Positions 37,673-46,106 of a stretch of 64,000 nt of DNA are shown piece after piece. The stretch lies in contig NZ_JADZ01000011.1 of NCBI RefSeq assembly GCF_000518645.1, positions 62,001 to 126,000 on the forward strand, written 5' to 3'. The DNA comes from Curvibacter gracilis ATCC BAA-807 (GTDB taxonomy: Bacteria > Pseudomonadota > Gammaproteobacteria > Burkholderiales > Burkholderiaceae_C). A program made the translations under genes and the position numbers. Numbering within the stretch: position 1 is the first letter of the stretch; the number at the start of each line of letters is the position of its first letter. The notes beneath the pieces were generated by a model. It searched no databases, had not been told where the DNA came from, and worked only from the letters and a program-made list of their open reading frames with translations.

Positions 37673-38227
37673 TCAGGGCGCCTGAACCATGCCCGTCTTG
37701 GCCCAGTTGCGCAAAGCGGTCAGCGTGTTGCTGACATGCTTCATCGGGTTCAGGCTGGTGTACTGGTAGATGATCTTGCCATTCGGGGCGATCACATAGG
37801 ACACCCGGTTGGCATAGTCGGGCCGGAAATGCAGCACCGCGTCATAGGCTTTCATGATCGACTGATCAGCATCCGACGCCACCGGGAACTTGCCCCGGCA
37901 CTCCTGCACCGAGAACTTCTTCTGCGTCTCAAGGTCGTCGCGGGACACCCCTACCACCGAGGCACCCAAGGCCTTGTAGTCGTCCAGTGCCTCGGCAAAT
38001 TCATGCGCTTCAATCGAACAGCCCACGGAAAAAGCTGACGGAAAGAAGTACAGCACCACCGGGCCCCGGCTCAATTCATCACGCAGAGAATAGCTCTGCA
38101 CGTTGCCGGCCAGCGCCACCTTTGCCGTAAACTCCGGCGCAGTCTCCCCAATGTCGAGCGCCGCTTGGGCCAGGCCCCACAACAGGCTCAACCCGCAAAA
38201 GACAACAGTCCCAAACCGTGCGTTCAT
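37673..38227 (-). CDS. Exported peroxiredoxin (AhpC/TSA, BCP-like)
   Basis: A 184-residue thiol peroxidase with an N-terminal signal peptide (VVFCGLSLLWGLAQA), so it acts in the periplasm. The peroxidatic cysteine is Cys70 in FFPSAFSVGCSIEAHEF, the thioredoxin-fold place of BCP/AhpC proteins; a second Cys in VQECRGKFPV may resolve the disulfide. The Met at 38227 is chosen because it starts the signal peptide with AGGT upstream; the frame is open 47 codons further. It diverges from the phospholipase D gene across about 120 bp. Confidence 0.85.
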   Translation of the reverse strand: MNARFGTVVFCGLSLLWGLAQAALDIGETAPEFTAKVALAGNVQSYSLRDELSRGPVVLYFFPSAFSVGCSIEAHEFAEALDDYKALGASVVGVSRDDLETQKKFSVQECRGKFPVASDADQSIMKAYDAVLHFRPDYANRVSYVIAPNGKIIYQYTSLNPMKHVSNTLTALRNWAKTGMVQAP

Positions 38228-38346
38228 CGCGTTACCTGATGGCAGCTTTGTATCCATATCAGTATAGCGACCACCATGGCGCGGTCTCGGCGCCTGGCTC
38301 TTACCCGGCCAGCCAGCCCAGGCATTCGGGCCAGGAGCCTGCGTGG

Positions 38347-39936
38347 GTGGCCGCCCGGTGGCCGGCAAGATTGCTGCTGTGGGGGTTCAGCCTTCTCTTG
38401 CTGGCGCTTGCCGGCTGTGCCACCCGCCTGCCACAGGTGGACCGGGAGCGGCTCGCCAGCGAGGCCATCCCGGCCTCGGCGCACAGCACACTGGGCCGCA
38501 TCGCGCTGGAATCGCAGCCGGCCCCCGATCAGTCGGGCTTCCGGCTCATGCCGCTGGGGACCTTCTCCCTCGATGCGCGGCTGCAGCTGGCTCGCCGAGC
38601 CGAGGTCTCACTCGACGTGCAGTACTACAACATCGAAGGCGATGCCACCGGCCGCTACTTTCTGCGGGCCCTGCGGGACGCGGCACAACGGGGTGTGCGG
38701 GTTCGTCTGCTGGTCGATGACCTCTACACCGGCGGGCACGACACCTTGTTTCTCGGGCTCGCGGCCTACCCCAACGTCCAGGTGCGGCTTTTCAATCCCT
38801 TCTGTTGCGCCCGAGAAAAAGGCCAGCTCACCCGTTTCCTGGCCTCCACCGGCGACTGGAGCCGGCTCGATCACCGCATGCACAACAAGATGTTCATCGC
38901 CGACGGTGCGATGGCCATCATCGGCGGGCGCAATGTGGCGAATGAGTACTACCTGAGGGGCTCATCGGACAATTTCGTCGATGTCGATGCCTTCACCACC
39001 GGGGCGGTCCTGCCGGCCATGCAGGCGCTGTTCGACCGCTACTGGAACAGCCTGGCGGTCTACCCCCTGACCAGCATCGCCAGCAGCCCCCTGAGCCCTG
39101 AGGCGCTGCAGCACCAGTTCGAGCGCGCCACGGGTCCGGCCACCACCGCAGCCCCGGCCCCGTTGCCGCCCAATGACGTGCTGGGCTATGCCCCGATCGC
39201 CGATGACCTGGATGCCGGACGCCTGGGCCTGAATTGGGGGCAAGCCTATGTCTTTGCCGACCATCCCGACAAGCCCTTTGATGGGGTCGCCGGTGGCGAG
39301 CTGCTGGAAACCAGTGTCACCTACAACGTGCTGGAGGCAGTGGCCAAGGCCAAACAGGAGGTGGTGGCCTCATCGCCCTACTTTGTGCCGGGCCCCAAAG
39401 GCATGGCGTTCTTGAAGTCCTTGCGCGAGCGAAGCGTCAAAGTGACGGTGCTGACCAACTCGCTGAGTTCAACCGACGAACCGGCGGTCCATGTCGGCTA
39501 CAGCCGTTACCGGGAGGACATGCTGAAGATGGGCGTCGATCTCTACGAACTCAGCCCTTCGAAGGTCAGCAACAACAAGCATCCCTTCCTGTTCGGCAAG
39601 TCCCTGGGCCGGCTGCATGCCAAGCTGTTCGTCATCGACCGGCGCACCTCCTTCATCGGCTCGATGAACCTGGACCCGCGCTCCGCCACCATCAACACAG
39701 AATTCGGCGCCGTGATCGACAGCCCTGAAGTGGCACGTGAGCTGATCCGCATCATCGACATCGACCGGCTGCAAAGCGCCTACCGCCTGCGCCTGGCCCC
39801 GGATGGCCGCGGTCTGCAATGGCTGGGATTCCAGGACGACAGTGAAATGGTGCTCGACTCCGAGCCCGATGCCTCGCTGAAGCTGCGGCTCAAGGCCTGG
39901 TTGCTGGGGCCGCTGGTGCCTGAAGAACTGCTGTGA
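38347..39936 (+). CDS. Phospholipase D-family lipoprotein, ClsC-like (cardiolipin synthase C)
   Basis: A 529-residue enzyme with two HKD motifs (HRMHNKMFIADGAM and HAKLFVIDRRTSF), as in cardiolipin synthase ClsC/YmdC. The N terminus (LLLWGFSLLLLALAGC) is a lipoprotein signal with the lipobox LAGC, so the mature enzyme would be anchored in the membrane. I chose GTG at 38347 because AGGAG lies nine bases upstream and the lipoprotein signal starts right there; upstream ATGs would overlap the divergent peroxiredoxin leader. It probably makes cardiolipin from phosphatidylglycerol and phosphatidylethanolamine. A ymdB-like partner is absent. Confidence 0.85.
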   Translation: MAARWPARLLLWGFSLLLLALAGCATRLPQVDRERLASEAIPASAHSTLGRIALESQPAPDQSGFRLMPLGTFSLDARLQLARRAEVSLDVQYYNIEGDATGRYFLRALRDAAQRGVRVRLLVDDLYTGGHDTLFLGLAAYPNVQVRLFNPFCCAREKGQLTRFLASTGDWSRLDHRMHNKMFIADGAMAIIGGRNVANEYYLRGSSDNFVDVDAFTTGAVLPAMQALFDRYWNSLAVYPLTSIASSPLSPEALQHQFERATGPATTAAPAPLPPNDVLGYAPIADDLDAGRLGLNWGQAYVFADHPDKPFDGVAGGELLETSVTYNVLEAVAKAKQEVVASSPYFVPGPKGMAFLKSLRERSVKVTVLTNSLSSTDEPAVHVGYSRYREDMLKMGVDLYELSPSKVSNNKHPFLFGKSLGRLHAKLFVIDRRTSFIGSMNLDPRSATINTEFGAVIDSPEVARELIRIIDIDRLQSAYRLRLAPDGRGLQWLGFQDDSEMVLDSEPDASLKLRLKAWLLGPLVPEELL

Positions 39937-39975
39937 AACCTGGGGGGCGCCTGCGCCTGGGGCAGGCGACTCAGG

Positions 39976-40185
39976 CTATTTGGTCATGTACCACTGGATC
40001 ACGAACTTGGCGGCAAAACCCACCAGGCCCAGGCCCAGGCCCAGAAACAGCACGAAGGTGCCAAACTTGCCAGCCTTCGACTCCCAGGCCAGGTGGCCAA
40101 TGATGAACAACATGTAGAGCATGAAGCCCCCCACCCCGAACGTGAGGCCGAAGGTGGAGATCTGCTCTTCTGAAAAACCAAACAT
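39976..40185 (-). CDS. DUF2788 family small membrane protein
   Basis: A 69-residue protein of the DUF2788 family with two predicted membrane helices (TFGVGGFMLYMLFIIGHLAW and FGTFVLFLGLGLGLVGFAA). The start MFGFSEEQIS is family-typical. Its ATG overlaps the stop of the DUF2189 gene by one base (TGATG), so translation is coupled. No function is known. Confidence 0.85.
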   Translation of the reverse strand: MFGFSEEQISTFGLTFGVGGFMLYMLFIIGHLAWESKAGKFGTFVLFLGLGLGLVGFAAKFVIQWYMTK

Positions 40186-41030
40186 CAGTGTCTGACCTGA
40201 ACAAGAACGGGGGCCAGGCCGGCATCCCGGGCCGGCAACGTCGAGACGTCCACCAGATCGCGGTAAGCGTGCCAGCTGGCGTGCCCCAACATGGGCATGA
40301 CCGCAATCAGGCCCAACAAAAGTGACCCCACCCCCAGCAGCGTGAAGCCGGCGATCAAGGCCGCCCAGAACGCCATGGGAATCGGGTTGTAGAGAACGGT
40401 GCGCCAGCTGGTGAGCACCGCCTGCATCAGGGTGATGCGGCGGTCGAGCAGCAACGGAATCGACACCACGCTGGAGGCAAAGATGGGCGCCGCCAGAAAG
40501 CCGCCCAAGGCCAGCCACAGCTCGAACAGCCCCGATTCGGAGTCGGCCACCACCACGCGCAGGAAATCCACCGGTGTGCGCACGGGCTCAGGGGCCAGCA
40601 AGGTGATCAGCGCCGCCGAAGTCAGCACCCAGGTGGTGGCCGCCAGGGCCAGCAGCAAACCGAACTGCACCAGGCACCAGTACTGGCTGGTCCACTTGTT
40701 GAAATGGCTGTGCTGCCAGTTGAACCAGGTCTTGAACACCACCTGCATCGAGGCCGGCTCGCCACGCTCCAGGGCCCGGCTCAGCGCGTACAGGCTGGTG
40801 GCCAGCACTGGCGCCACCACCAGAAAACCCGACAAGGCCCCGGCGAGCAGCCAGAAACGGTTGCCGGCCACGGCGATGATGAGCCCGCCGAACACCGTCA
40901 TTGCCAGGCCATGGGCGAAGCTGATCCAGCCCGCGCGTGCCATGTCGCGCCAGGCCAGTGCCAGCCAGGTCAAGGGTTGCATGATGCCGATGGTACGAAC
41001 CAGGGGAAGCGTTTCCGGGGTGGAAGACAT
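40185..41030 (-). CDS. BPSS1780-type DUF2189 membrane protein
   Basis: A 281-residue inner-membrane protein with about six predicted helices (GLAMTVFGGLIIAVAG; LAGALSGFLVVAPVLATSLYAL; CLVQFGLLLALAATTWVL; ASSVVSIPLLL and others). The segment WRDMARAGWISFAHGLAMTVFG and the C-terminal GLIAVMPMLGHASWHAYRDLV are characteristic of the DUF2189/BPSS1780 family of Betaproteobacteria. It is followed by the coupled DUF2788 gene. The ATG at 41030 is chosen over an earlier in-frame Met at 41081 because the family begins here. Function unknown. Confidence 0.85.
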   Translation of the reverse strand: MSSTPETLPLVRTIGIMQPLTWLALAWRDMARAGWISFAHGLAMTVFGGLIIAVAGNRFWLLAGALSGFLVVAPVLATSLYALSRALERGEPASMQVVFKTWFNWQHSHFNKWTSQYWCLVQFGLLLALAATTWVLTSAALITLLAPEPVRTPVDFLRVVVADSESGLFELWLALGGFLAAPIFASSVVSIPLLLDRRITLMQAVLTSWRTVLYNPIPMAFWAALIAGFTLLGVGSLLLGLIAVMPMLGHASWHAYRDLVDVSTLPARDAGLAPVLVQVRH

Positions 41031-41157
41031 GGTGGTGTGGGCCTGGGGCGCAAAGTGCAGATCGTGCAACCATGCTATCAAGCCTGACCAACGGAGAAAG
41101 CCCCCAGGCGCCCCAACCTAGGGACAACCATGAGAGCCATTTCCCGCCCCTGGGTCA

Positions 41158-41175
41158 AAGGCCCCGGAGGGCCTT
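41158..41175 (-). terminator. Hairpin downstream of the universal stress protein gene
   Basis: AAGGCCC and GGGCCTT (41158-41164, 41169-41175) form a 7-bp stem with a 4-base loop, followed on the minus strand only by TTTGACC, so it is a weak intrinsic terminator. Confidence 0.5.
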
Positions 41176-41186
41176 GCGGGCGGTAT

Positions 41187-41624
41187 TCAGTCGCGCACCA
41201 CCAGCACCGGCAGGTGGGCGTCCGACAGCACCTTCTGGGCCACGCTGCCCAGCACCAGCTTCTCGATGCCGCGGCGGCCGTGCGAGCCCATCACGATCAG
41301 GTCGGTGCCCAGGGTCTGGGCCGTGTCCAGAATGCCGCGGTGGATGGCATGGCCTTCCACGACCGTGGTCTTCACCGGCACGGCTGCCGCCTCGAAGGCC
41401 GCCCGTGCGCTGGCCAGGGCGGCATTGGCTTCCGCCGTGGCGGCGCTCAAGTATTGCGACTGACCGTAGGCGAAATCAGCGCCCACGCCGGTGAACGGGT
41501 AGGGATCGATGACGTAGATGACGGTCACATCGCTGGCAAAGGCCTTGGCCAGACCGATCGCCTTGTCCACGGCCAGCGTCGCTGTGGCAGAACCGTCGAC
41601 CGGAATCAGGATGTGCTTGAACAT
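41187..41624 (-). CDS. Universal stress protein, UspA family
   Basis: A 145-residue cytosolic protein of the Usp family. The N-terminal MFKHILIPVDGSATA and the ATP-binding pattern GSHGRRGIEKLVLGSVAQKVL (G-2x-G-9x-G-S) are complete, so it is an ATP-binding type. The ATG has AAGGAG seven bases upstream. An FNR-like box lies 57-70 bp upstream of the start. Such proteins are often induced by oxygen limitation or stasis. Confidence 0.92.
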   Translation of the reverse strand: MFKHILIPVDGSATATLAVDKAIGLAKAFASDVTVIYVIDPYPFTGVGADFAYGQSQYLSAATAEANAALASARAAFEAAAVPVKTTVVEGHAIHRGILDTAQTLGTDLIVMGSHGRRGIEKLVLGSVAQKVLSDAHLPVLVVRD

Positions 41625-41680
41625 GGAGAGCTCCTTGTGGGTTGATGCCCCTGAGTGTGCCGGAATGTTCGCCTGTCGCA

Positions 41681-41694
41681 TTGACACGCATCAA
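41681..41694 (-). promoter_or_regulatory. FNR/ANR-like box upstream of the universal stress protein gene
   Basis: On the minus strand TTGATGCGTGTCAA matches the FNR consensus TTGAT-N4-ATCAA at nine of ten positions. Its centre is 63.5 bp upstream of the start codon. If it sits at -41.5, transcription would start near 41646 and the -10 region would be the weak CACACT at 41653-41658. Confidence 0.6.
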
Positions 41695-41712
41695 ATCAGA
41701 AAAAGAACGGCG

Positions 41713-42471
41713 TCAAACCGGCAATCCCTGGAACCCGCCCGATCGGCAGGTCAACACCAGGGTATCGCGGTGGGCCCCATCGGCCAGGGGCTGGATGGGG
41801 GTGGACTCGTGGATCACGCGGGCGTCGTCCAGCAGCAACAGCGACCAGGGCTCGGACAGGGTGAAACGTTGGCCGTTGGGACCATCGGCCTCGAAGACCC
41901 GGGTTTCACCACCCTTGATGCCGCTGCGTTCGATCAGAAAAACAGCCACCAGATCGACGCCATCGCGGTGCGCCCCCTCGGGGGTGGGCCGACCGATGCC
42001 ATCGGTGGTGTCGATGCGGAACTGGTGCGCTTCGATGAACCAGGGTTCGGGGCTGGCACCCGCGGGCCGCTTGAGAGCGGCCGTCACCCCCGCCACCGCC
42101 CGCAACAGTTGCGCCCAGACCGGCTGGGCCACGGTGTCGGGCAACATGGGTTCGAACCAGCGCTCCATGCCGCCGTGCAAGGCGTTGTACTCCAGGGGTT
42201 GCCAGTGGGACCGGTGCGGCACCTGCTCCACGCGTTCGCCCTCCACCACAAAGCAGGAATGGCGGCGGCGACGGTAGCGGCCACCGTCCTTCAGAAAGTT
42301 GTCCGGGGGCAGGCCATCCCAATCCGGTCGCAGGCCCTGCAACTGGGGCAGCGCGCAGGCCGCCCATTGGCTGACGGTGGCCGCATTCAGCACCGCATAA
42401 CCGCGCGCGCGGAGTTGGGGCAGCACTTGGTCGGCCTCGACGGCCGGAGGGGGAAAAGTGGTGGTGGTCAT
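41713..42471 (-). CDS. 2OG-Fe(II) dioxygenase family protein (PF10014)
   Basis: A 252-residue iron/2-oxoglutarate-dependent oxygenase of the PF10014 family, whose known members hydroxylate free aliphatic amino acids such as isoleucine. The metal triad can be read as His and Asp in EGAHRDGVD and a distal His in DDARVIHESTPI, followed by the Arg in AHRDTLVLT that binds the 2-oxo group. The length fits. The family substrate is not fixed by sequence; an amino acid is likely. It stands alone, codirectional with its neighbours. Confidence 0.85.
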   Translation of the reverse strand: MTTTTFPPPAVEADQVLPQLRARGYAVLNAATVSQWAACALPQLQGLRPDWDGLPPDNFLKDGGRYRRRRHSCFVVEGERVEQVPHRSHWQPLEYNALHGGMERWFEPMLPDTVAQPVWAQLLRAVAGVTAALKRPAGASPEPWFIEAHQFRIDTTDGIGRPTPEGAHRDGVDLVAVFLIERSGIKGGETRVFEADGPNGQRFTLSEPWSLLLLDDARVIHESTPIQPLADGAHRDTLVLTCRSGGFQGLPV

Positions 42472-42540
42472 GGCCCTGAAGCTTACCGCGTGGCAGCCAC
42501 GCTCCAGCCCACACCGGGATTCAAGCGAGGTGACTTCTTC

Positions 42541-42942
42541 TTATTCAGCGGCGGCAGTGGCCGCGCTGGTGGCTTCGGCAGGCGGCGCGGCCGCCTCGGC
42601 CCGACCCGCCGAGGCGCGCGCCCAACGCTGCGCATCGACAAAATGCACCGGCGTGGCACAGGCCCTGTGGCGGGCACAGTGCTGGGCCCAGTGGCGGCGC
42701 TCGGCCGGGGGCACGTTCAGGTAGATGGGCTCCACGACATGCCCGGCCGTCTTACGCACCTGCACCGGCTGCTCATTGAGCACGGGTGGTGGCTGTTCAC
42801 CCCAATCACTGACGCGGCCATAGACCCCCGGAACGACCGGAACCAGCGCCCCCTCGATGGGGCCGGGTCCCAGCTGCCCGGCCCAGGCCAGCACCCCCAC
42901 CCCGCAGCCCAGGCCGACCTGCAGCAGGCGCCGGCCGATCAC
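42541..42942 (-). CDS. Unrecognised 133-residue exported or membrane-anchored protein
   Basis: I do not recognise this protein. It starts with GTG at 42942, with GGAG seven bases upstream. Residues 1-26 are a basic N terminus and a hydrophobic stretch (LLQVGLGCGVGVLAWAG), a signal peptide or anchor. The middle has a distinct core (EPIYLNVPPAERRHWAQHC, then ACATPVHFVDAQRW) with two Cys that could form a disulfide. The C terminus is an Ala/Glu-rich tail. It lies between the dioxygenase and the ion-channel gene on the same strand. Confidence 0.55.
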   Translation of the reverse strand: MIGRRLLQVGLGCGVGVLAWAGQLGPGPIEGALVPVVPGVYGRVSDWGEQPPPVLNEQPVQVRKTAGHVVEPIYLNVPPAERRHWAQHCARHRACATPVHFVDAQRWARASAGRAEAAAPPAEATSAATAAAE

Positions 42943-43109
42943 AGCGAAACTCCAGACGCCCTGCAGCCAGGCGCAGTCAGGTCATCAGGCAGGTGCTCAG
43001 TCAGGGGGGCGGTCACAGAAGGCGAATTGAACAGGGCCATGGGCATCGTGCGGCGTTCAGACAGCCACTTGTCATCAGAAACCGCCTGTTTGTACCTCAT
43101 TTCGACGAC

Positions 43110-43141
43110 AAAACCGTCACAAAGCAGCGCTTTGGCGTGAC
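43110..43141 (-). terminator. Hairpin downstream of the ion-channel gene
   Basis: CAAAGC (43120-43125) and GCTTTG (43129-43134) form a stem with a 3-base loop, extended by GTCA/TGAC pairs with a small bulge, followed on the minus strand by TTTT (43110-43113). It lies 24 bp after the stop codon. Confidence 0.6.
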
Positions 43142-43164
43142 AGATGTCACCAACAGATACTCAT

Positions 43165-44031
43165 TCAGCTCGATTCAGGCAAGGCAGCGCCACAGTGATG
43201 GCAGAACCGCGCCGCCGCCAGATGCCCTTCGCTCAGGCACTCCGGGCAACTGCGCGTGCTGGGCGCTGGCGGGGCCTGGCGGCGCTTCTGTGCCATTTCA
43301 CTGGTCACGATGCCGGTGGGCACGGCCAGGGTGCCCCAACCCAGCAGCATCATGGCCGAGGCGATGAAGCGCCCGAGATCGGTCTTGGGGGTGATGTCGC
43401 CAAAGCCCACCGTGGTCATGGTGGTGATGGCCCAATACATCGAGGTCGGGATGCTGGAATAACCGTTCTCGGCCCCCTCCACCAAGTACATCACCGTGCC
43501 GGCCACCAGCACGATCATCAGCACCACCGACATGAAGATCAGGATCTTGCGCCGGGTGGCCACCAAGGCCTCAGCCAGCATCTGGTATTCGTTGACATAG
43601 GCGGCCAGCTTGAATACCCGGAACACCCGCAGCAGGCGCAGCACGCGCACGTCGATCAACAGGTGCAGCTCGGGCACGAACAGGGCGAGGTAGGTGGGCA
43701 GCAGGGCCAGCAGGTCCACCAGTCCGAAGAAGCTCAGGGCATAGCGCCAGGGATGGCGCACACAGAACAGGCGCAACAGATACTCGGCCGTGAAGATCGC
43801 GGTGAACAGCCACTCCAAGCCGTTGAAGACCGTGCCGAAGCGCCCACGCAGGGCCTCCACACTGTCGGCCATCACCACCGCCACACTGAGCAGGATGGTG
43901 ACGATCAGGCTGTAGTCGAAGACACGGCCGGCACGGCTGTCGGCTTCGAAGACGATGCGGAACAGACGTTCACGCCAGCCGGCGGCCGGCGCGTGGGCAA
44001 AACGGGCAGCGCCCGGGGAAGTGGAGGACAT
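43165..44031 (-). CDS. Voltage-gated-type ion channel with C-terminal zinc ribbon
   Basis: A 288-residue six-helix potassium-channel-like protein of the inner membrane. The voltage sensor S4 is Arg-rich (RVLRLLRVFRVFKL, about residues 115-128), the pore helix and filter are YWAITTMTTVGFGDITP, which carries the K+-selective TVGFGD. After the last helix a Zn-ribbon (CPECLSEGHLAAARFCHHCGAAL) ends the protein; that tail may bind a partner or sense metal or redox. The ATG at 44031 is the first Met that leaves a normal N terminus; earlier codons overlap the chemoreceptor gene. Confidence 0.85.
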   Translation of the reverse strand: MSSTSPGAARFAHAPAAGWRERLFRIVFEADSRAGRVFDYSLIVTILLSVAVVMADSVEALRGRFGTVFNGLEWLFTAIFTAEYLLRLFCVRHPWRYALSFFGLVDLLALLPTYLALFVPELHLLIDVRVLRLLRVFRVFKLAAYVNEYQMLAEALVATRRKILIFMSVVLMIVLVAGTVMYLVEGAENGYSSIPTSMYWAITTMTTVGFGDITPKTDLGRFIASAMMLLGWGTLAVPTGIVTSEMAQKRRQAPPAPSTRSCPECLSEGHLAAARFCHHCGAALPESS

Positions 44032-44083
44032 GGACCCGGAGTTTAGGTCGCGTGCCCAACCACTTGTCGGCGCTGAATGCCGC

Positions 44084-45742
44084 TCAGGCAGGCAGACGGA
44101 AACGCGAGACCTGGCCGGCCAACTGAGTCGCCTGATCGCGCATCGCACTGGCTGCCGCAGCGGTCTGTTCGACCAGGGCGGCATTCTGCTGCGTCATGCG
44201 GTCCAGCTCCTGCAAGGCCTGGCCAACCTGCCCCACCCCCTGGGCCTGCTCGCGTGCGCCCACCGAGATCTCGCCCAGCAGCACATTCACCCGGCGGGCC
44301 GAGTCCACGATGCTCTGGATCGCGCTGCCCGCACGGTGCACCACGCCCGTGCCCTGCTCGACTTGCTCGACACTGGTGCTGATCAGGCTCTTGATCTCGC
44401 GGGCCGCCTCGGCGCTGCGTTGTGCCAGCATGCGCACCTCGCCAGCGACCACCGCGAAGCCACGCCCCTGTTCGCCGGCGCGGGCGGCCTCCACCGCAGC
44501 GTTCAGGGCCAGGATGTTGGTCTGGAAGGCAATGCCATCGATGGTGCCGATGATCTCGGCAATGCGTGCCGACGAGCCCCGGATGCGGTCCATGGTGGAC
44601 ACCACCTCGCCCATGACCTGCCCGCCCTGGATGGCCGACTCGGCATTGTGGTTGGCCACCTGGCTCGCCTCGTCGGTGTTGGCATAGGTCACTTTCACCG
44701 TGGCCGAGATCTGCTCCATCGAAGCTGCCGACTCTTCCAGACTGGCTGCGGCCTGTTCGGTGCGCGATGACAAATCCATGGAGCCCAGCGCCACCTCGTT
44801 GCTCGAATGGACGATCTGGTCGCTGGACTGCCGCACCAGGGCGACCATGTCCCGCATCGAGGCCTGCATGTTGCGCAACTCCAGCATCAGTTGGGCCGCT
44901 TCATCACGCCCCCAGGGCGAAGGCGAGGTGGTGAGGTCGCCATCGGTCATGGCGCGCAGGTGGCGCCGGGTTTCCTTCAGGCCGCCATCCATCACCCGGT
45001 AGAAACTGAGGAACAGGTAGCCCGCCACCAACACCGCGGCCAGCACGATGGACACGCTGAACACCACCGTGCGCTGCACATCGGCCCGCAGATCGTCCAC
45101 ATAGATGCCCGAGCCCACCACCCAACCCCAGGGGGCAAAGCCCTTGACAAAACTCACCTTGTCCACGGGCTTGTCATGCCCGGGCTTGGGCCACTGGTAG
45201 TTCACAAAACCTTCACCACGGCTGCGCGCCATGTCGGCAAACGCCTTGAACAAGGCCAGGCCGTTGGGATCCTTGACGTCGGACACATCCTGCCCATTGA
45301 GCTCGGGCTTGAAGGGGTGCATCACCACCTTCGGCTGCAGGTCATTGATCCAGAAATATTCCTGCTGGTCGTAGCGCAAGCGGCTGATGGCCTCCTTGGC
45401 CATGTCCTGAGCCTGGGCAGAACTCAGCTTGCCCGACTTTTCCTGCGCGTGGGCCCACTCCAGCAGGCCATAGGCGATCTCGACATGCTGCCGGGTGGCC
45501 GTCTTTCGGGCCTCCATGGCCTTTTCCGCATGGGCATCCAGTTGCCAGGTGAGCAAGGCCAGCAGCGGCAACAGGAATGCCAGGGAGATGATCAGGGCCT
45601 TGGAGGCGAACCGCAGCTTGCGGAACAGGCGCACACCGGGCGCCCAGACGCCGTGGTAGGCGAAAAAGCCGGTGTCATGCCCCTCTCTGGAGGACGCGGG
45701 GTAAGACTGACTGGAGGCTGCAGAAGGAATCAGGGCTGACAT
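44084..45742 (-). CDS. Methyl-accepting chemotaxis protein with sCache-type sensor
   Basis: A 552-residue chemoreceptor. A first helix ([18 protein letters not shown], near 55) and a second ([21 protein letters not shown], near 225) border a periplasmic domain with the motif [22 protein letters not shown], typical of sCache sensors for small organic acids. A HAMP-like segment and a long coiled coil follow, with the invariant signalling tip [19 protein letters not shown]. There is no terminal CheR-binding pentapeptide. The ATG at 45742 is used; a TTG at 45757 is possible. The second receptor gene lies 364 bp away on the same strand. Confidence 0.92.
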   Translation of the reverse strand: MSALIPSAASSQSYPASSREGHDTGFFAYHGVWAPGVRLFRKLRFASKALIISLAFLLPLLALLTWQLDAHAEKAMEARKTATRQHVEIAYGLLEWAHAQEKSGKLSSAQAQDMAKEAISRLRYDQQEYFWINDLQPKVVMHPFKPELNGQDVSDVKDPNGLALFKAFADMARSRGEGFVNYQWPKPGHDKPVDKVSFVKGFAPWGWVVGSGIYVDDLRADVQRTVVFSVSIVLAAVLVAGYLFLSFYRVMDGGLKETRRHLRAMTDGDLTTSPSPWGRDEAAQLMLELRNMQASMRDMVALVRQSSDQIVHSSNEVALGSMDLSSRTEQAAASLEESAASMEQISATVKVTYANTDEASQVANHNAESAIQGGQVMGEVVSTMDRIRGSSARIAEIIGTIDGIAFQTNILALNAAVEAARAGEQGRGFAVVAGEVRMLAQRSAEAAREIKSLISTSVEQVEQGTGVVHRAGSAIQSIVDSARRVNVLLGEISVGAREQAQGVGQVGQALQELDRMTQQNAALVEQTAAAASAMRDQATQLAGQVSRFRLPA

Positions 45743-46106
45743 GCGGATGGGACTCAATGGGGTGAACGGATATGTCAGAAATGACAGGTTTCATTTCCTT
45801 ACATTATGTCCACTCACATATTAAGGTTTTCCACTAGGGAGAGACCCTCCAGGGGATCCCGACTGCCAGACCCCATGGATCACGAAGCCATCCACAGCCC
45901 TCCCCTCAAAAGGCCATGGGCCTGGAAGGGAAAAACGCGAAATCACCATCTTGGTGCGCGCGAATGGCGCGCAAACCACCTCGTTTGAGACAGGAACGCC
46001 ACGGGGGTGCGCATCCACGCCCCAAAAGCCAAGCGTCTGCCATCGCAAAAGACGATGGCAGACGATGGTGATGTTCCAACATGGAGGGGGCTCAACCCCA
46101 GGAAAC
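45743..46106. other. Intergenic region between two chemoreceptor genes
   Basis: It holds a palindrome TGTCAGAAATGACA (45773-45786; perfect 5-bp arms) 30-45 bp upstream of the first receptor's start. A hairpin lies at 46035-46063. Between them is a CATAAT-like -10 on the minus strand near 45804-45809, without a good -35. No coding sequence can be supported. Confidence 0.5.
46035..46063 (-). terminator. Hairpin downstream of the second chemoreceptor gene
   Basis: GTCTGCCATCG (46035-46045) pairs perfectly with CGATGGCAGAC (46053-46063), an 11-bp stem with a 7-base loop, about 45 bp beyond the stop. Only a short T-rich stretch (GGCTTTTGG) follows some bases later. Confidence 0.6.
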
